The position numbers and the translations under genes were made by a program. Positions 28,285 to 36,611 of a stretch of 64,000 nt of DNA are shown here, piece by piece. How positions within the stretch are numbered: the stretch's first letter is position 1; each line of letters starts with the position of its first letter. Under the pieces are notes generated by a model. The model was given only the letters and a program-made list of their open reading frames with translations, was not told the origin of the DNA and did no database searches. Source of the stretch: Candidatus Kapaibacterium sp. (lineage in GTDB: Bacteria > Bacteroidota > Ignavibacteria > Kapaibacteriales > WFXC01); NCBI GenBank assembly GCA_015490805.1, contig WFXC01000033.1:1-64000 (forward strand), given 5' to 3'.

Positions 28285-29073
28285 TTAAAAATCCCGATGG
28301 GCAAATCGTTTCAATCCCACAAAAACAGGAATGCTGACCCACAACAACAAGGCGCCTAAAGCCAGACTGATGCCCAATGATGTTCCGAAAAATTCCCGAA
28401 ATACCGCCCCTGTATACCCCATCAATGCAGACACATCCAGTTGGAGCAACAAAGCAACCCGTCCCAGATCCACAGGATTCAAAAACATTGCAGCAATGAG
28501 CGGTTGTTCCAGTGGATAATCCCGAAAAACCGTTGCTAAGTAAAGCACCACTGCATCATAGACAACGGTGAGCGCCAGCCACAGCAGCAATGCAAGGCTC
28601 ATCCCCACCGTCCGCTCTTCAGCGAAAATAGCAAACATCATCCCCAGCGACAAAAAGATCAGGATCAGCGCTGTTCCGACAATAAACAACGTTCCAAAAG
28701 CGCCGGCATAGCCTGCCCAACTACCAAAGACAAGGAAGGGTAAAAGCACGCCCAGAACAAAAGACGCGACAAATGGGGCTACAATACCCAACCACATCCC
28801 TCCATACAGCTCTGATCGGTAGATCGGTTGAGTCAACATCAACTCAATAAAGGAAGTGGCATTATACACATAAAACACCCCAAACAGCACGCTAAGGAGA
28901 GGAAGGAATATCAATGTGACGTTGAGCAAACTGACCAAAACCTTTGCCTCATTCTCTCCAAAATAAAACAATACAGCGGTCAGGAAGAAGAACAACGCAA
29001 AGACGACAAATACCCACCGAGTTCGCAAAACATTGAAAAATTGATATTTGGCAATTTTCAACGTATTGCTCAT
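28285..29073 (-). CDS. nosY: NosY-like ABC transporter permease, 262 aa
   Basis: Integral membrane partner of the NosF ATPase. The NosDFY complex is needed to build the copper-sulfide centre of nitrous oxide reductase. Six membrane helices are visible (VFVVFALFFFLTAVLFYF; LLNVTLIFLPLLSVLFGVFYVY; and later ones). The N-terminal LKIAKYQFFNVLRTRWV segment and MLTQPIYRSELYGGMWLGI are typical of NosY. It overlaps nosF by 4 bp. Length is normal (~270). Confidence 0.92.
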   Translation of the reverse strand: MSNTLKIAKYQFFNVLRTRWVFVVFALFFFLTAVLFYFGENEAKVLVSLLNVTLIFLPLLSVLFGVFYVYNATSFIELMLTQPIYRSELYGGMWLGIVAPFVASFVLGVLLPFLVFGSWAGYAGAFGTLFIVGTALILIFLSLGMMFAIFAEERTVGMSLALLLWLALTVVYDAVVLYLATVFRDYPLEQPLIAAMFLNPVDLGRVALLLQLDVSALMGYTGAVFREFFGTSLGISLALGALLLWVSIPVFVGLKRFAHRDF

Positions 29074-29786
29074 CCTTCTACGCCGCTATATTGCAACACT
29101 TCAGCAATTGCTTCTTCCAGATTTTTCGTCCCGGTACGATCGATCAACACTTGTTTTGCTTCCTTGAACAATAATTTCCCATCCAGCAAGAAAATCACAT
29201 CGTCGGCTAAAGCAGCAATCTCCGGTAGAATATGAGAAGTAAAAATGATTGTTTTACCCTGTTGTTTTTCTTTTTGGATTTTCTTCTTCAAAATCAAACT
29301 AGCAACTGGATCCAGCCCCACCGTCGGTTCATCCAGCACATAAATTTGCGGTTGAAATAAGAACGCCAGATAGGCATTCAGCTTCTGGCGCGTTCCCCCG
29401 GACAATTCCTTGCTCTTTTTTGTTAATTCCCGGTCCAGGTGAAATTGCTCGAACAACTCTTCATCGTAATGCGTCACATCGGAGCGAATATCTTTCATCA
29501 TTCGGATGATCTCCCCAACAGTAAGATGCTCCGGGAACTGAGCAATTTGGGGCATATACCCTATTTGTTGCCGATACTCTGGATGTGCATTCACCCGATG
29601 ATCGGCAAGAAGAATATCGCCTGAATCGGGATGGACCAATCCCAGTAAGCATTTCAACAATGTCGTCTTCCCCGATCCATTGGGTCCCAAAATTGCTGTA
29701 ATCCGTCCCGCCTCAATTGAGACCGTGATATCTTTTAATGCGTGAAGCTGTCCATAGCGCTTCGATATGTTGAGAAACTGGATCAT
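29070..29786 (-). CDS. nosF: NosF ABC transporter ATP-binding protein, 238 aa
   Basis: Cytoplasmic ATPase of the NosDFY complex. Motifs: Walker A ILGPNGSGKTT (about residues 33-43), signature LSGGTRQKLNAYLAF, Walker B IYVLDEPTVGLDP and the H-switch FTSHILPE. Without context it could be any gliding/multidrug-type ATPase; the neighbours nosD and nosY decide the assignment. Its start codon abuts the nosD stop codon, and it overlaps nosY. Confidence 0.93.
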   Translation of the reverse strand: MIQFLNISKRYGQLHALKDITVSIEAGRITAILGPNGSGKTTLLKCLLGLVHPDSGDILLADHRVNAHPEYRQQIGYMPQIAQFPEHLTVGEIIRMMKDIRSDVTHYDEELFEQFHLDRELTKKSKELSGGTRQKLNAYLAFLFQPQIYVLDEPTVGLDPVASLILKKKIQKEKQQGKTIIFTSHILPEIAALADDVIFLLDGKLLFKEAKQVLIDRTGTKNLEEAIAEVLQYSGVEG

Positions 29787-31037
29787 TCAGAACACCACTT
29801 TCTGCAACAATGGATACCGGTCCACTAATGTTTCAGGAGTTAAGACGGGGAATACTTGCTCAGCGATTTCAAGCAGATCGATCAAGAAACCGCGAAGCAA
29901 AATAAGTAATGGGGGATTTTGCTGCACCAGCAATGAAAATAGGCGGACTGGATGATATGGAACATCTCCGATACCATCCCCATCTAAGTCATATCCCTTG
30001 TACTGATCCCAGAAATTATATGCAAAACGATTAAAATTCTGCCGGCTATTGGTACTGACATCAAAGCTATTGCCGATAAACGAATTGTGGTGGATGTACA
30101 AACCTTCCGAATTTGCCATCACGATCATTGCCCACCCATTTTGCTGGAAGAGATTACTGTCAATTTCAATCCGGGAAGATCCCTCACTATGAATCCCTAC
30201 AGTATTGCGAATAAATCGATTAAAGCGAATGCGACTATCGGAAATTTCTTTCAACAGCAATCCATACGACGAAGGTCCCCAATTATACGCAAAAACATTC
30301 CGTTCCATCAAGACTCGCCGGGTATACATTACAGCAACACCAGCACCGTTTCGCCGGAAGGTATTCCACCGGTACTGGCAGGAATCGGAAAACATAAAGT
30401 GTAATCCATATCGCAGGTTTTGTTCACTGAGATTGTGTTCAATAAGAGAACTTTGCACAAACTCAAAATAAATTCCATCCCGATGTCCTCGGATACGATT
30501 ATTCCGAATGATCATTCCCTTGCAATACCATAGGTGAATTCCATTGCCAGAAACCGCTTCTCGCACACTATGCGCAATCAGCGTGTTGTTCTGAATGATA
30601 CAGAAAGCCGACTCTGCGGCATAGATTCCGAAGAAGTTATCCAGCAAAATGCAAGAATCCACAACACAATGTTGCACCTTCTCCAGCCGAATGGCAGCAT
30701 TGTCCTGCATAAAACTCACCCCAGCACGCTGTACCACGATCTTTCGGATCACCACAGAGTCGGCTTCAACGACAAACACTTCTGTTTGCCCTGCGCCATC
30801 GACCACAGGATTACCTTGCCCAACGATCGTCAATCGCTTCTTTACGTGAATAGGACCTTCAGCGTAATGACCAGCCGTAATGAGGATCGTATCTCCGGCT
30901 GCCGCCGCTGCGATAGCAGCTTTGATACTGGAATACTCTTCACCTACCACTAGCCGGGCAGCCTGTGCACTTTCTGGCGCTAACGCGATCAACAATGCTA
31001 TGGAAAAAAGCCATCTCACCGTTGTTCCAACTTCCAT
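29787..31037 (-). CDS. nosD: NosD copper-site maturation protein, parallel beta-helix, 416 aa
   Basis: Periplasmic protein required for assembly of the CuZ centre of NosZ. The start at 31037 gives MEVGTTVRWLFSIALLIALA and a cleavage site after AQA; an in-frame start at 31070 adds 11 residues and no signal. The body is a run of ~24-residue right-handed beta-helix turns (I-x-N-N-x-I-x-x-H-x-x-G-I). The pattern IRNNRIRGHRDGIYFEFVQSS, followed by GLHFMFSDSCQYRWN, matches the NosD family. It overlaps the end of nosL by 22 bp. Confidence 0.93.
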   Translation of the reverse strand: MEVGTTVRWLFSIALLIALAPESAQAARLVVGEEYSSIKAAIAAAAAGDTILITAGHYAEGPIHVKKRLTIVGQGNPVVDGAGQTEVFVVEADSVVIRKIVVQRAGVSFMQDNAAIRLEKVQHCVVDSCILLDNFFGIYAAESAFCIIQNNTLIAHSVREAVSGNGIHLWYCKGMIIRNNRIRGHRDGIYFEFVQSSLIEHNLSEQNLRYGLHFMFSDSCQYRWNTFRRNGAGVAVMYTRRVLMERNVFAYNWGPSSYGLLLKEISDSRIRFNRFIRNTVGIHSEGSSRIEIDSNLFQQNGWAMIVMANSEGLYIHHNSFIGNSFDVSTNSRQNFNRFAYNFWDQYKGYDLDGDGIGDVPYHPVRLFSLLVQQNPPLLILLRGFLIDLLEIAEQVFPVLTPETLVDRYPLLQKVVF

Positions 31038-31492
31038 TGTTCTGCGACCAATGCAACGACCTGGGGCCACTGGAGAATTTCCCCATCATATTGTTTTTGC
31101 AGTCGCAATGCCTGTGCTTCTGTCGATACCGCCAACAGCGACATTCCCATTGGACTTCGAATCTGCGGCGAATGGAGATAAAATGCACTTTCTGCTGGAA
31201 CAAACTTATCAAGTTCCTCAAAATCCACTACCCACATTGATTGGATCTGATCTTTTGGAATTTTGTTGGTATAAACAAACGCCGCCAGACATTCAATCGC
31301 ATCAAAAGGATAAATTTTCCCTTTTGTGGTAATGAGCTCAGCCCCAAACTTGGGATCACTCACCACCATTGAACAATAGGCACATTGCTCCTGTCCCAAC
31401 TGGAGCGGGCGGGGCTTATGAGCACCACAGCCAGCGAAAAGCAATGCCAAAATCACCAAGCTAAAACCATATAGCCTGAGTGCCCGCATCAT
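31016..31492 (-). CDS. nosL: NosL copper chaperone lipoprotein, 158 aa
   Basis: Outer- or inner-membrane-anchored Cu(I) chaperone that delivers copper to NosZ through NosDFY. The start at 31492 gives MMRALRLYGFSLVILALLFAGC, a lipoprotein signal with lipobox FAGC; a longer frame to 31603 runs back into the upstream gene and is rejected. The copper motif EQCAYCSMVVSDPKFGAEL follows directly, with the family signature CxYCxM, and FDAIECLAAFV and the C-terminal SPMGMSLLAV segment complete the NosL domain. It lies 4 bp after the preceding membrane protein. Confidence 0.93.
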   Translation of the reverse strand: MMRALRLYGFSLVILALLFAGCGAHKPRPLQLGQEQCAYCSMVVSDPKFGAELITTKGKIYPFDAIECLAAFVYTNKIPKDQIQSMWVVDFEELDKFVPAESAFYLHSPQIRSPMGMSLLAVSTEAQALRLQKQYDGEILQWPQVVALVAEQWKLEQR

Positions 31493-31496
31493 TGTC

Positions 31497-32180
31497 TCAC
31501 GCCACTTTCGCTGTCGCTGCTGAACGCTGCGTTGGAAAATTCCGGGATATCCCTGCCGTTGCCGCTGCACGCTTTCGATCGATAAGCAATGCGAGCACCC
31601 CAAGGAGTATACCAGCGATGATCAGATAAGTACCCCAATATGGCAGCGACGTAGCAGTAATATTGAGCAATTGTTTGGTGCCAAGCAGTGGCGGCTGGTA
31701 ACTCATTCCCGGAATCTTGATGGGGGCGTTCGGATTCAAATTATGTCCGTAATCATACTCCCATTTCCAGAAATCGTAGATACCTAAAATCGCAGCAACC
31801 AGCGTCAAACCGATCCAGGTTGCTACCAACTTTCGATTGCCAACAATTGCCGCTATGAGTCCCAGCACAACTAATGCCACAACAATCCAGGGCATAATAT
31901 CAAATTCCGGAATTGCATGAGGATCAATTTTATCCATCCCGATATAGTGATTCAACGTGTTGATATTTTCCAGATCGTTCGGCTTTTCCCCCGTAATATG
32001 ATTGACCCAGATATACATCCCCAATCCTTCAGGGTACTGCGGGGCATCCAGGCTGATTTTCCAGATGGGCAATATGAATACTCCAAGGTATAACAATGCT
32101 CCAACAGCAACCAGAATTCGGCTTCCTATTCCCATTTTTTGTTGTCCTGCCATCGCTCTGTCCTTTCTTTCCATCCACAT
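31497..32180 (-). CDS. Nos-cluster membrane protein of unknown function, 227 aa
   Basis: Four to five membrane helices are predicted (ILVAVGALLYLGVFILPIW, IMPWIVVALVVLGLIAAIVG, WIGLTLVAAILGIYDFW, WGTYLIIAGILLGVLALLI). A long loop contains YPEGLGMYIWVNHITGEKPNDLENINTLNHYIGM, rich in His and Asn. Similar membrane proteins sit between nosZ and nosL in clade II nos clusters of Bacteroidota, and their role is not established. The C-terminus is basic and Ala/Thr-rich. The start at 32180 may be 27 bp too early; ATG 32153 (MAGQQKMGIG) is an alternative. It is in the middle of the operon, so a part in NosZ maturation or electron supply is inferred. Confidence 0.72.
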   Translation of the reverse strand: MWMERKDRAMAGQQKMGIGSRILVAVGALLYLGVFILPIWKISLDAPQYPEGLGMYIWVNHITGEKPNDLENINTLNHYIGMDKIDPHAIPEFDIMPWIVVALVVLGLIAAIVGNRKLVATWIGLTLVAAILGIYDFWKWEYDYGHNLNPNAPIKIPGMSYQPPLLGTKQLLNITATSLPYWGTYLIIAGILLGVLALLIDRKRAAATAGISRNFPTQRSAATAKVA

Positions 32181-32237
32181 TCATACTCTCAGAAACAAAG
32201 GGGGTGCCGCAGCAGGCGACACCCCAAATTTACGAGC

Positions 32238-34214
32238 TTACTGCCCTGACTCGCCTTCCTTATAGGTCCCATACGAAATCTTGACACTGGCATTCCGCGG
32301 CGAGACCCGGATATATCCCTGCATTTCCTGGTGTAATGCAGAGCAGAAATCGGTACAATAGAACGGATAGACACCCGGTTTCTTTGGCTCCCACACCAGA
32401 GTCTTCGTTTGCCCTGGCATTACCAATATCTCCGCATTATTTGCTCCGATGATTGCAAATCCGTGTGGGATATCCCAATCCTGTTCCAGATTAGTCACGT
32501 GGAAATACACTTTATCGCCTACTTTGACTCCCTCGATATTATCAGGAGTAAAGTGGCTGCGGATAGCGGTCATATAAATATGGACTTCGTTTCCCTGCCG
32601 CTCAACACGGGCTTCCTTCTCACTCTTTGCCGCATATGGGTGTTGATTTTCTTCCAGCTTAAAAATCTTTGCGGATCTTTTCATTAGGATTTCCGCTGGA
32701 ATCGCCTGAGCATAATGAGGTTCACCCAGTGTTGGAAAGTCCAACAGCAGCTTCATCTTATCTCCACTAATGTCAATCAACTGTGCTGCGTGGCACAGCT
32801 CCGGTCCGGTAGGTAGATAGCGGTCTTTCGTAATTTTGTTTAATGCGATAACATATTTTCCCCAGGGCTTCCTACTATCACCACCAGGGATGCACAGATG
32901 ACCAACTGAGTAATAAACTGGGATACGGTCCACGACTTCCCAGGTTCCCAGTTTCCACTTCACAATTTCAGAAGAAATAAACGCGGTTGTATAAGCGTAT
33001 CCCTTCCCATCAAACTCAGTGTGCAGGGGTCCCAGTCCTGGATTTTCTACTTCACCCGCGATTATCGCTTCATACTTCAAAACAGGAATACCATCAACCT
33101 CTCCTTCGAACTCCTGATTCTCAATCGCCTTCAGCATCTTAGAAAAGGAGTGCACAGGAATCACGGTCGCTAACTTTCCACCGGCGACAATGTACTCGCC
33201 ACTCGGATCCACGTCAACACCGTGTGGTGACTTTGGCGTGGGTAGGTAATAAATCAGTCCCGGGCAGTCCTTGGGATACAGAACCTTAACTTTGGTTCGC
33301 TTATGCGCTGTTGCTGTATGTGTCTTATCATCATACTCGTTGTTGTAGTATACAACCTCTTCCTCTACATACTTACCCTGCTTGAGGTACTCTTCTGCTT
33401 TCTTCCAATTCACTGCTGCAATAAAGTCTTTGTCTTTCCGCGAGGCGTTGATCTCCAGCAAGGAATACGCCTGCTCGGTATTATAGGACGTGAAGAAAAC
33501 CCATCCGTGAGACGGTCCCTTTCCAGCATGCGCCAGGTCATAATCATATCCCGGTACTCGAATCTGGAATGCCAAATCCATATCACCCGTTTCTGGATCA
33601 ACGGAAATAAAGCTGATAGTAGCCCCAAAGTGCTTTTTGTACTCAGAAATCGGAACATCACGCTGGGGAATTGGCACTGCAAAACGGGTCGATGCAACCA
33701 CGTACTCTGTGTTCTGTGTTACAAACGGTGAAGCATGATTTCCTGCTGAATTCGGCAACTCAATAATTTCCACAGTTTCAAAAGTCCGGAGATCGATTCG
33801 AGCGACCCGCGGCGTATTGTTAGCATTGATGAAAAGCCACCGTCCATCTGGCACCCCATCGGTCTGAGAAAGTTCCGGGTGGTGCGAATCATCCCAGGGA
33901 ACAAATCCGTGAGAAGTCATCAACATCGGTTTGGTTTCTTCGGAATAACCATACCCATTCTCCGGATATTGCGAAAATACTGGGATGATCTTGAACAACC
34001 GACCGGAAGGCAATCCATGAACAGCAACTTGTCCACTAAACCCTCCTGACATAAACGCATAAAATTCATCGTATTGGCCAGGCGGCACATAGACCCGCGA
34101 AGCGACGTCACTGGAACTCTTCGTTACTTGCTGCTGCTGTGAACAATAGCTAAGTCCACCAACCAGCGCGATGATAACGCCCAAACCCATCAGGATGCGG
34201 AAGGAACGTTTCAT
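32238..34214 (-). CDS. nosZ: Nitrous oxide reductase, Sec-dependent (clade II), 658 aa
   Basis: Periplasmic or membrane-attached copper enzyme that reduces N2O to N2, the last step of denitrification. The signal peptide (MKRSFRILMGLGVIIALVGG) lacks a twin arginine motif, as in clade II; the cysteine after LSY is not a standard lipobox. The N-terminal beta-propeller holds CuZ histidines in DSHHPELSQTDG, NHASPF, SPHGVDVDPSGEYI, GPLHTEFDG, GHLCIPGG, CHAAQ and EPHYAQ. The C-terminal cupredoxin domain holds the CuA ligands Cys620, Cys624, His628 and Met631 (CTDFCSALHQEM). All expected ligands are present, so the enzyme looks active. Confidence 0.97.
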   Translation of the reverse strand: MKRSFRILMGLGVIIALVGGLSYCSQQQQVTKSSSDVASRVYVPPGQYDEFYAFMSGGFSGQVAVHGLPSGRLFKIIPVFSQYPENGYGYSEETKPMLMTSHGFVPWDDSHHPELSQTDGVPDGRWLFINANNTPRVARIDLRTFETVEIIELPNSAGNHASPFVTQNTEYVVASTRFAVPIPQRDVPISEYKKHFGATISFISVDPETGDMDLAFQIRVPGYDYDLAHAGKGPSHGWVFFTSYNTEQAYSLLEINASRKDKDFIAAVNWKKAEEYLKQGKYVEEEVVYYNNEYDDKTHTATAHKRTKVKVLYPKDCPGLIYYLPTPKSPHGVDVDPSGEYIVAGGKLATVIPVHSFSKMLKAIENQEFEGEVDGIPVLKYEAIIAGEVENPGLGPLHTEFDGKGYAYTTAFISSEIVKWKLGTWEVVDRIPVYYSVGHLCIPGGDSRKPWGKYVIALNKITKDRYLPTGPELCHAAQLIDISGDKMKLLLDFPTLGEPHYAQAIPAEILMKRSAKIFKLEENQHPYAAKSEKEARVERQGNEVHIYMTAIRSHFTPDNIEGVKVGDKVYFHVTNLEQDWDIPHGFAIIGANNAEILVMPGQTKTLVWEPKKPGVYPFYCTDFCSALHQEMQGYIRVSPRNASVKISYGTYKEGESGQ

Positions 34215-34272
34215 TGGGACACCCCATTGAACTTGTTAAACATACAATCCATTTCCCCCGGCAACGGGGCTT

Positions 34273-34794
34273 TTATTTTTTCTGTTGATGTACCCATCGT
34301 AAATACTCTAGAACAGCCCGTGCATCTTCAACACTAAGATTCTGGAATGTCATAACTGTAAGATACTCTGCTAACAACTTCTTGGCTACCGGATGCCGCT
34401 TGATCATCTCATCTGGATTCAGCATCATATTCATTACAAACTCCGGAGTTCGGTGCTCCAGCACATCTCGCAGTGGTGGTCCGACTCGCCGACTATCCAA
34501 CTCGTGGCACGCACTGCACTTCATCTCAAAAATTTTCTTTCCTTTTTCTACTAGTTTAGGATCAATCTCTCCCAAGGTAAGCTTTTCTCTAATAGGACCA
34601 ATACCGTGCTTCAATTCAAACTCGGACAATCCCTCTGAATTTGCTGCATCTGATAGGTCACTCTTTTGTGCGCCTTGCTGTACCATCTGAGATTTCGCTC
34701 CTCGCTCTCCTGCTGGCGTAGCATCGTTACTACATCCGCTCCACCAAAGCCCTCCAAGAAGCAACAGAACAATAAACACAACAAATCGACTCAT
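34273..34794 (-). CDS. Lipoprotein cytochrome c, probable electron donor to NosZ, 173 aa
   Basis: Monohaem c-type cytochrome anchored by a lipid. The start at 34794 gives MSRFVVFIVLLLLGGLWWSGC (lipobox WSGC). The ATG overlaps the stop codon of the preceding rrf2 gene by one base (TGATG), which supports this start and translational coupling. The haem site is CSACH in the segment KGKKIFEMKCSACHELDSR. The Met ligand is likely in LTVMTFQNLS. Between the anchor and the haem is a ~55-residue Gln/Ser/Ala-rich linker. Clade II nos clusters commonly carry a cytochrome c upstream of nosZ, so donation to CuA is inferred. Confidence 0.87.
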   Translation of the reverse strand: MSRFVVFIVLLLLGGLWWSGCSNDATPAGERGAKSQMVQQGAQKSDLSDAANSEGLSEFELKHGIGPIREKLTLGEIDPKLVEKGKKIFEMKCSACHELDSRRVGPPLRDVLEHRTPEFVMNMMLNPDEMIKRHPVAKKLLAEYLTVMTFQNLSVEDARAVLEYLRWVHQQKK

Positions 34795-35234
34795 CAGATA
34801 TTCTCCTCTTTTGTTTGAACTGCTCCACGTTTCCATTGTTTCGCTATCTCTGCAATACTTGTTTTTTGAAACAACCTAATCAGTTGCTCGCGAATCTTCA
34901 AATACCGCTTGTGAAATGTGCATCTCTCAAACTCTTCACACTGCGGTAATCCCAGAATGCACTCTACAAACCGCTTATCACCCTCAAAAGCCTGAATAAT
35001 ATCGTAAAGAGAAATCTGCGTCGGCGGTTTCCGAAAACGCATACCGCCCTTAATCCCGCGAGAAGTATCTACGATCCCGCTGCGTACCAGGCGCTTCACA
35101 ATTTTCGAAAGAAAATATACCGGTAATCCCAGCTCTGCCCCGATTTTACGGACTGGAAAGTATTGACTATTCTGCTTCTGACTTGCCATATATGCCAGCA
35201 TCTGAATAGCATACAGCGTTGCTTTTGAGAACAT
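34794..35234 (-). CDS. Rrf2-family transcriptional regulator with three cluster-type cysteines, 146 aa
   Basis: Winged-helix regulator of the IscR/NsrR family, first gene of the nos operon. Residues 1-60 form the DNA-binding domain (MFSKATLYAIQMLAYMA, then VRKIGAELGLPVYFLSKIVKRLVRSGIV). Cys92, Cys99 and Cys105 (ECILGLPQCEEFERC) match in position the three iron-sulfur cluster cysteines of IscR and NsrR. It probably senses NO, oxygen or iron-sulfur status and controls its own operon; the palindrome at 35257-35274 overlapping its -7 box is a good candidate operator. It could be NsrR-like, but an NO-specific assignment is not possible from sequence. Confidence 0.87.
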   Translation of the reverse strand: MFSKATLYAIQMLAYMASQKQNSQYFPVRKIGAELGLPVYFLSKIVKRLVRSGIVDTSRGIKGGMRFRKPPTQISLYDIIQAFEGDKRFVECILGLPQCEEFERCTFHKRYLKIREQLIRLFQKTSIAEIAKQWKRGAVQTKEENI

Positions 35235-35256
35235 TTTATCCTCTTCATTTGATTAA

Positions 35257-35274
35257 CTTAATTGCAAATTTAAG
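35257..35274 (-). promoter_or_regulatory. Palindromic candidate operator overlapping the rrf2 -7 box
   Basis: CTTAATTGCAAATTTAAG has inverted arms CTTAA / TTAAG. It covers the -7 element TAAATTTG (35272-35265, minus strand), so a bound protein would block transcription of the nos operon. Confidence 0.5.
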
Positions 35275-35295
35275 AATTAAAACTATTAAATACAA
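35265..35295 (-). promoter_or_regulatory. Bacteroidota-type promoter of the rrf2-nos operon (TTG-N20-TAAATTTG)
   Basis: On the minus strand, TTG (35295-35293), 20 bases, and TAAATTTG (35272-35265), an exact TAnnTTTG match. It ends 31 bp upstream of the rrf2 start codon. Confidence 0.68.
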
Positions 35296-35344
35296 GTTTT
35301 AAATCCGTAAATGAACAGTTTTTCATTGTTTTGTCATATCATTT

Positions 35345-35375
35345 TTTGATCTTTTGATCTAATTCTATATATTTG
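35345..35375 (+). promoter_or_regulatory. Bacteroidota-type promoter of the SQR-like gene (TTTG-N19-TATATTTG)
   Basis: TTTG at 35345-35348, 19 bases, then TATATTTG at 35368-35375, matching both the -33 and -7 consensus elements. The start codon is 46 bp downstream. A direct repeat TTTTGATC lies in the -33/spacer region. Confidence 0.75.
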
Positions 35376-35420
35376 TAATTGAGTTTATCGATTCTTGTAA
35401 CTCAAACGGGAGTTGGAAAA

Positions 35421-36578
35421 ATGGCAGCAAAAATTTTGATCCTGGGTGGTGGAAGCGGTGGATTAGTTGCCGCTAACGCTTTAGCACGGACATTAAATGG
35501 ATCTGGTGAAATTACTTTGATCGACCGAAATCCCTATCACGAGTTTATGCCCAGCTACCCCTGGGTTGCTTTTGGATTTAAAGAGCCTGACCAAATTCGG
35601 CGCCCCCTTAAGCTCTTAGAGAAAAAAGGTGTTCGGGTCGTCCAGGATACCATTACTGAAATTTTACCATCGCAACAGACAGTCAAAACGGAAAATGACA
35701 GCTTCGATTATGATTTTCTCATCGTCTCTCTGGGTGCAACCATTGACGAAAACGCTATAGAAAACTTTGCAACAGAAGCCTACCACCCCTGGACACTACA
35801 GGGTGCTTTGCGGCTACGAGAAGCGATCCATAACTTCAAAGGTGGAGACGTCGTTGTTGGTATCGCAGGACAATATTACCGATGTCCGCCTGCACCGTTT
35901 GAAATTGCGGGACAACTGGACTTTTTGCTGAAAGCCAAACGCCTGCGTGATCAATCAACTATTACCATCTTCCACTTAACTCCCGGTCCCTTATCCAATA
36001 TGGGTCCAGCGATTAGCCGGGTTATCGCTGAAATTCTCCAGAGCAAAGGGGTTCGCTTCGAAGGGTCATTTGAATTAGATCGCATTGACAAAGACAGCAA
36101 AAAGGTCATAGCAAAAGATGGTCGTGAACTCCACTATGACCTCTTAATTATGACCCCTTTCCACAAAGTGAATCCTGTGGTAGCCAAAAGTGAACTGTCG
36201 GGACCAAAGTTCCCACTGATTGACCCCAAGACGTTTCGTTCCCAGAAATTTGATAATGTTTTCATCATTGGCGATGTCGTCAACCCATTGATCAATCTTC
36301 CTCCTGCTGGAGTCGTGGTTCACTTTCAGGCAGAATTCGTCGCTGACCAAATTACTGCTGAAATCAAAGGTGGATATGTCGGCGAAAGCTTCTCTCCAGT
36401 GGCAATGTGCATTATGGACTTTGGGGACGACGCAGTATTGCCAATGTGTGAATTCTCCAAGACCTACATTGACCTTTCTGGGCCACCCAGTTGCGGAGTA
36501 CTGGGACGCGGGAAGGAAATTCGCCTAGTCAAAGCAGGATTTGAAGCGCTCTGGTTCTCATTATACCTTACTCGATAA
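35421..36578 (+). CDS. Sulfide:quinone oxidoreductase-like FAD-dependent oxidoreductase, 385 aa
   Basis: Membrane-associated flavoprotein that oxidises sulfide and passes electrons to the quinone pool. The start at 35421 follows a GGAGTTGG ribosome-binding site; a further upstream in-frame start has none. FAD motif ILGGGSGGLVAANAL (residues ~6-20), YHEFMPSYPWVAFG (typical of SQR and related NDH-2-like enzymes), the redox cysteine in YYRCPPAPFEIAG, and a second FAD-binding segment FIIGDVVNPLINLPPAG. Two further Cys (MCIMDF, MCEFSK) lie in the C-terminal third, as in SQR. DUF1641 follows, the common partner. Exact SQR type is not assigned. Confidence 0.82.
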   Translation: MAAKILILGGGSGGLVAANALARTLNGSGEITLIDRNPYHEFMPSYPWVAFGFKEPDQIRRPLKLLEKKGVRVVQDTITEILPSQQTVKTENDSFDYDFLIVSLGATIDENAIENFATEAYHPWTLQGALRLREAIHNFKGGDVVVGIAGQYYRCPPAPFEIAGQLDFLLKAKRLRDQSTITIFHLTPGPLSNMGPAISRVIAEILQSKGVRFEGSFELDRIDKDSKKVIAKDGRELHYDLLIMTPFHKVNPVVAKSELSGPKFPLIDPKTFRSQKFDNVFIIGDVVNPLINLPPAGVVVHFQAEFVADQITAEIKGGYVGESFSPVAMCIMDFGDDAVLPMCEFSKTYIDLSGPPSCGVLGRGKEIRLVKAGFEALWFSLYLTR

Positions 36579-36611
36579 CCAAGGTTGTTTCACTAAGGAA
36601 AGGATAGCCTC

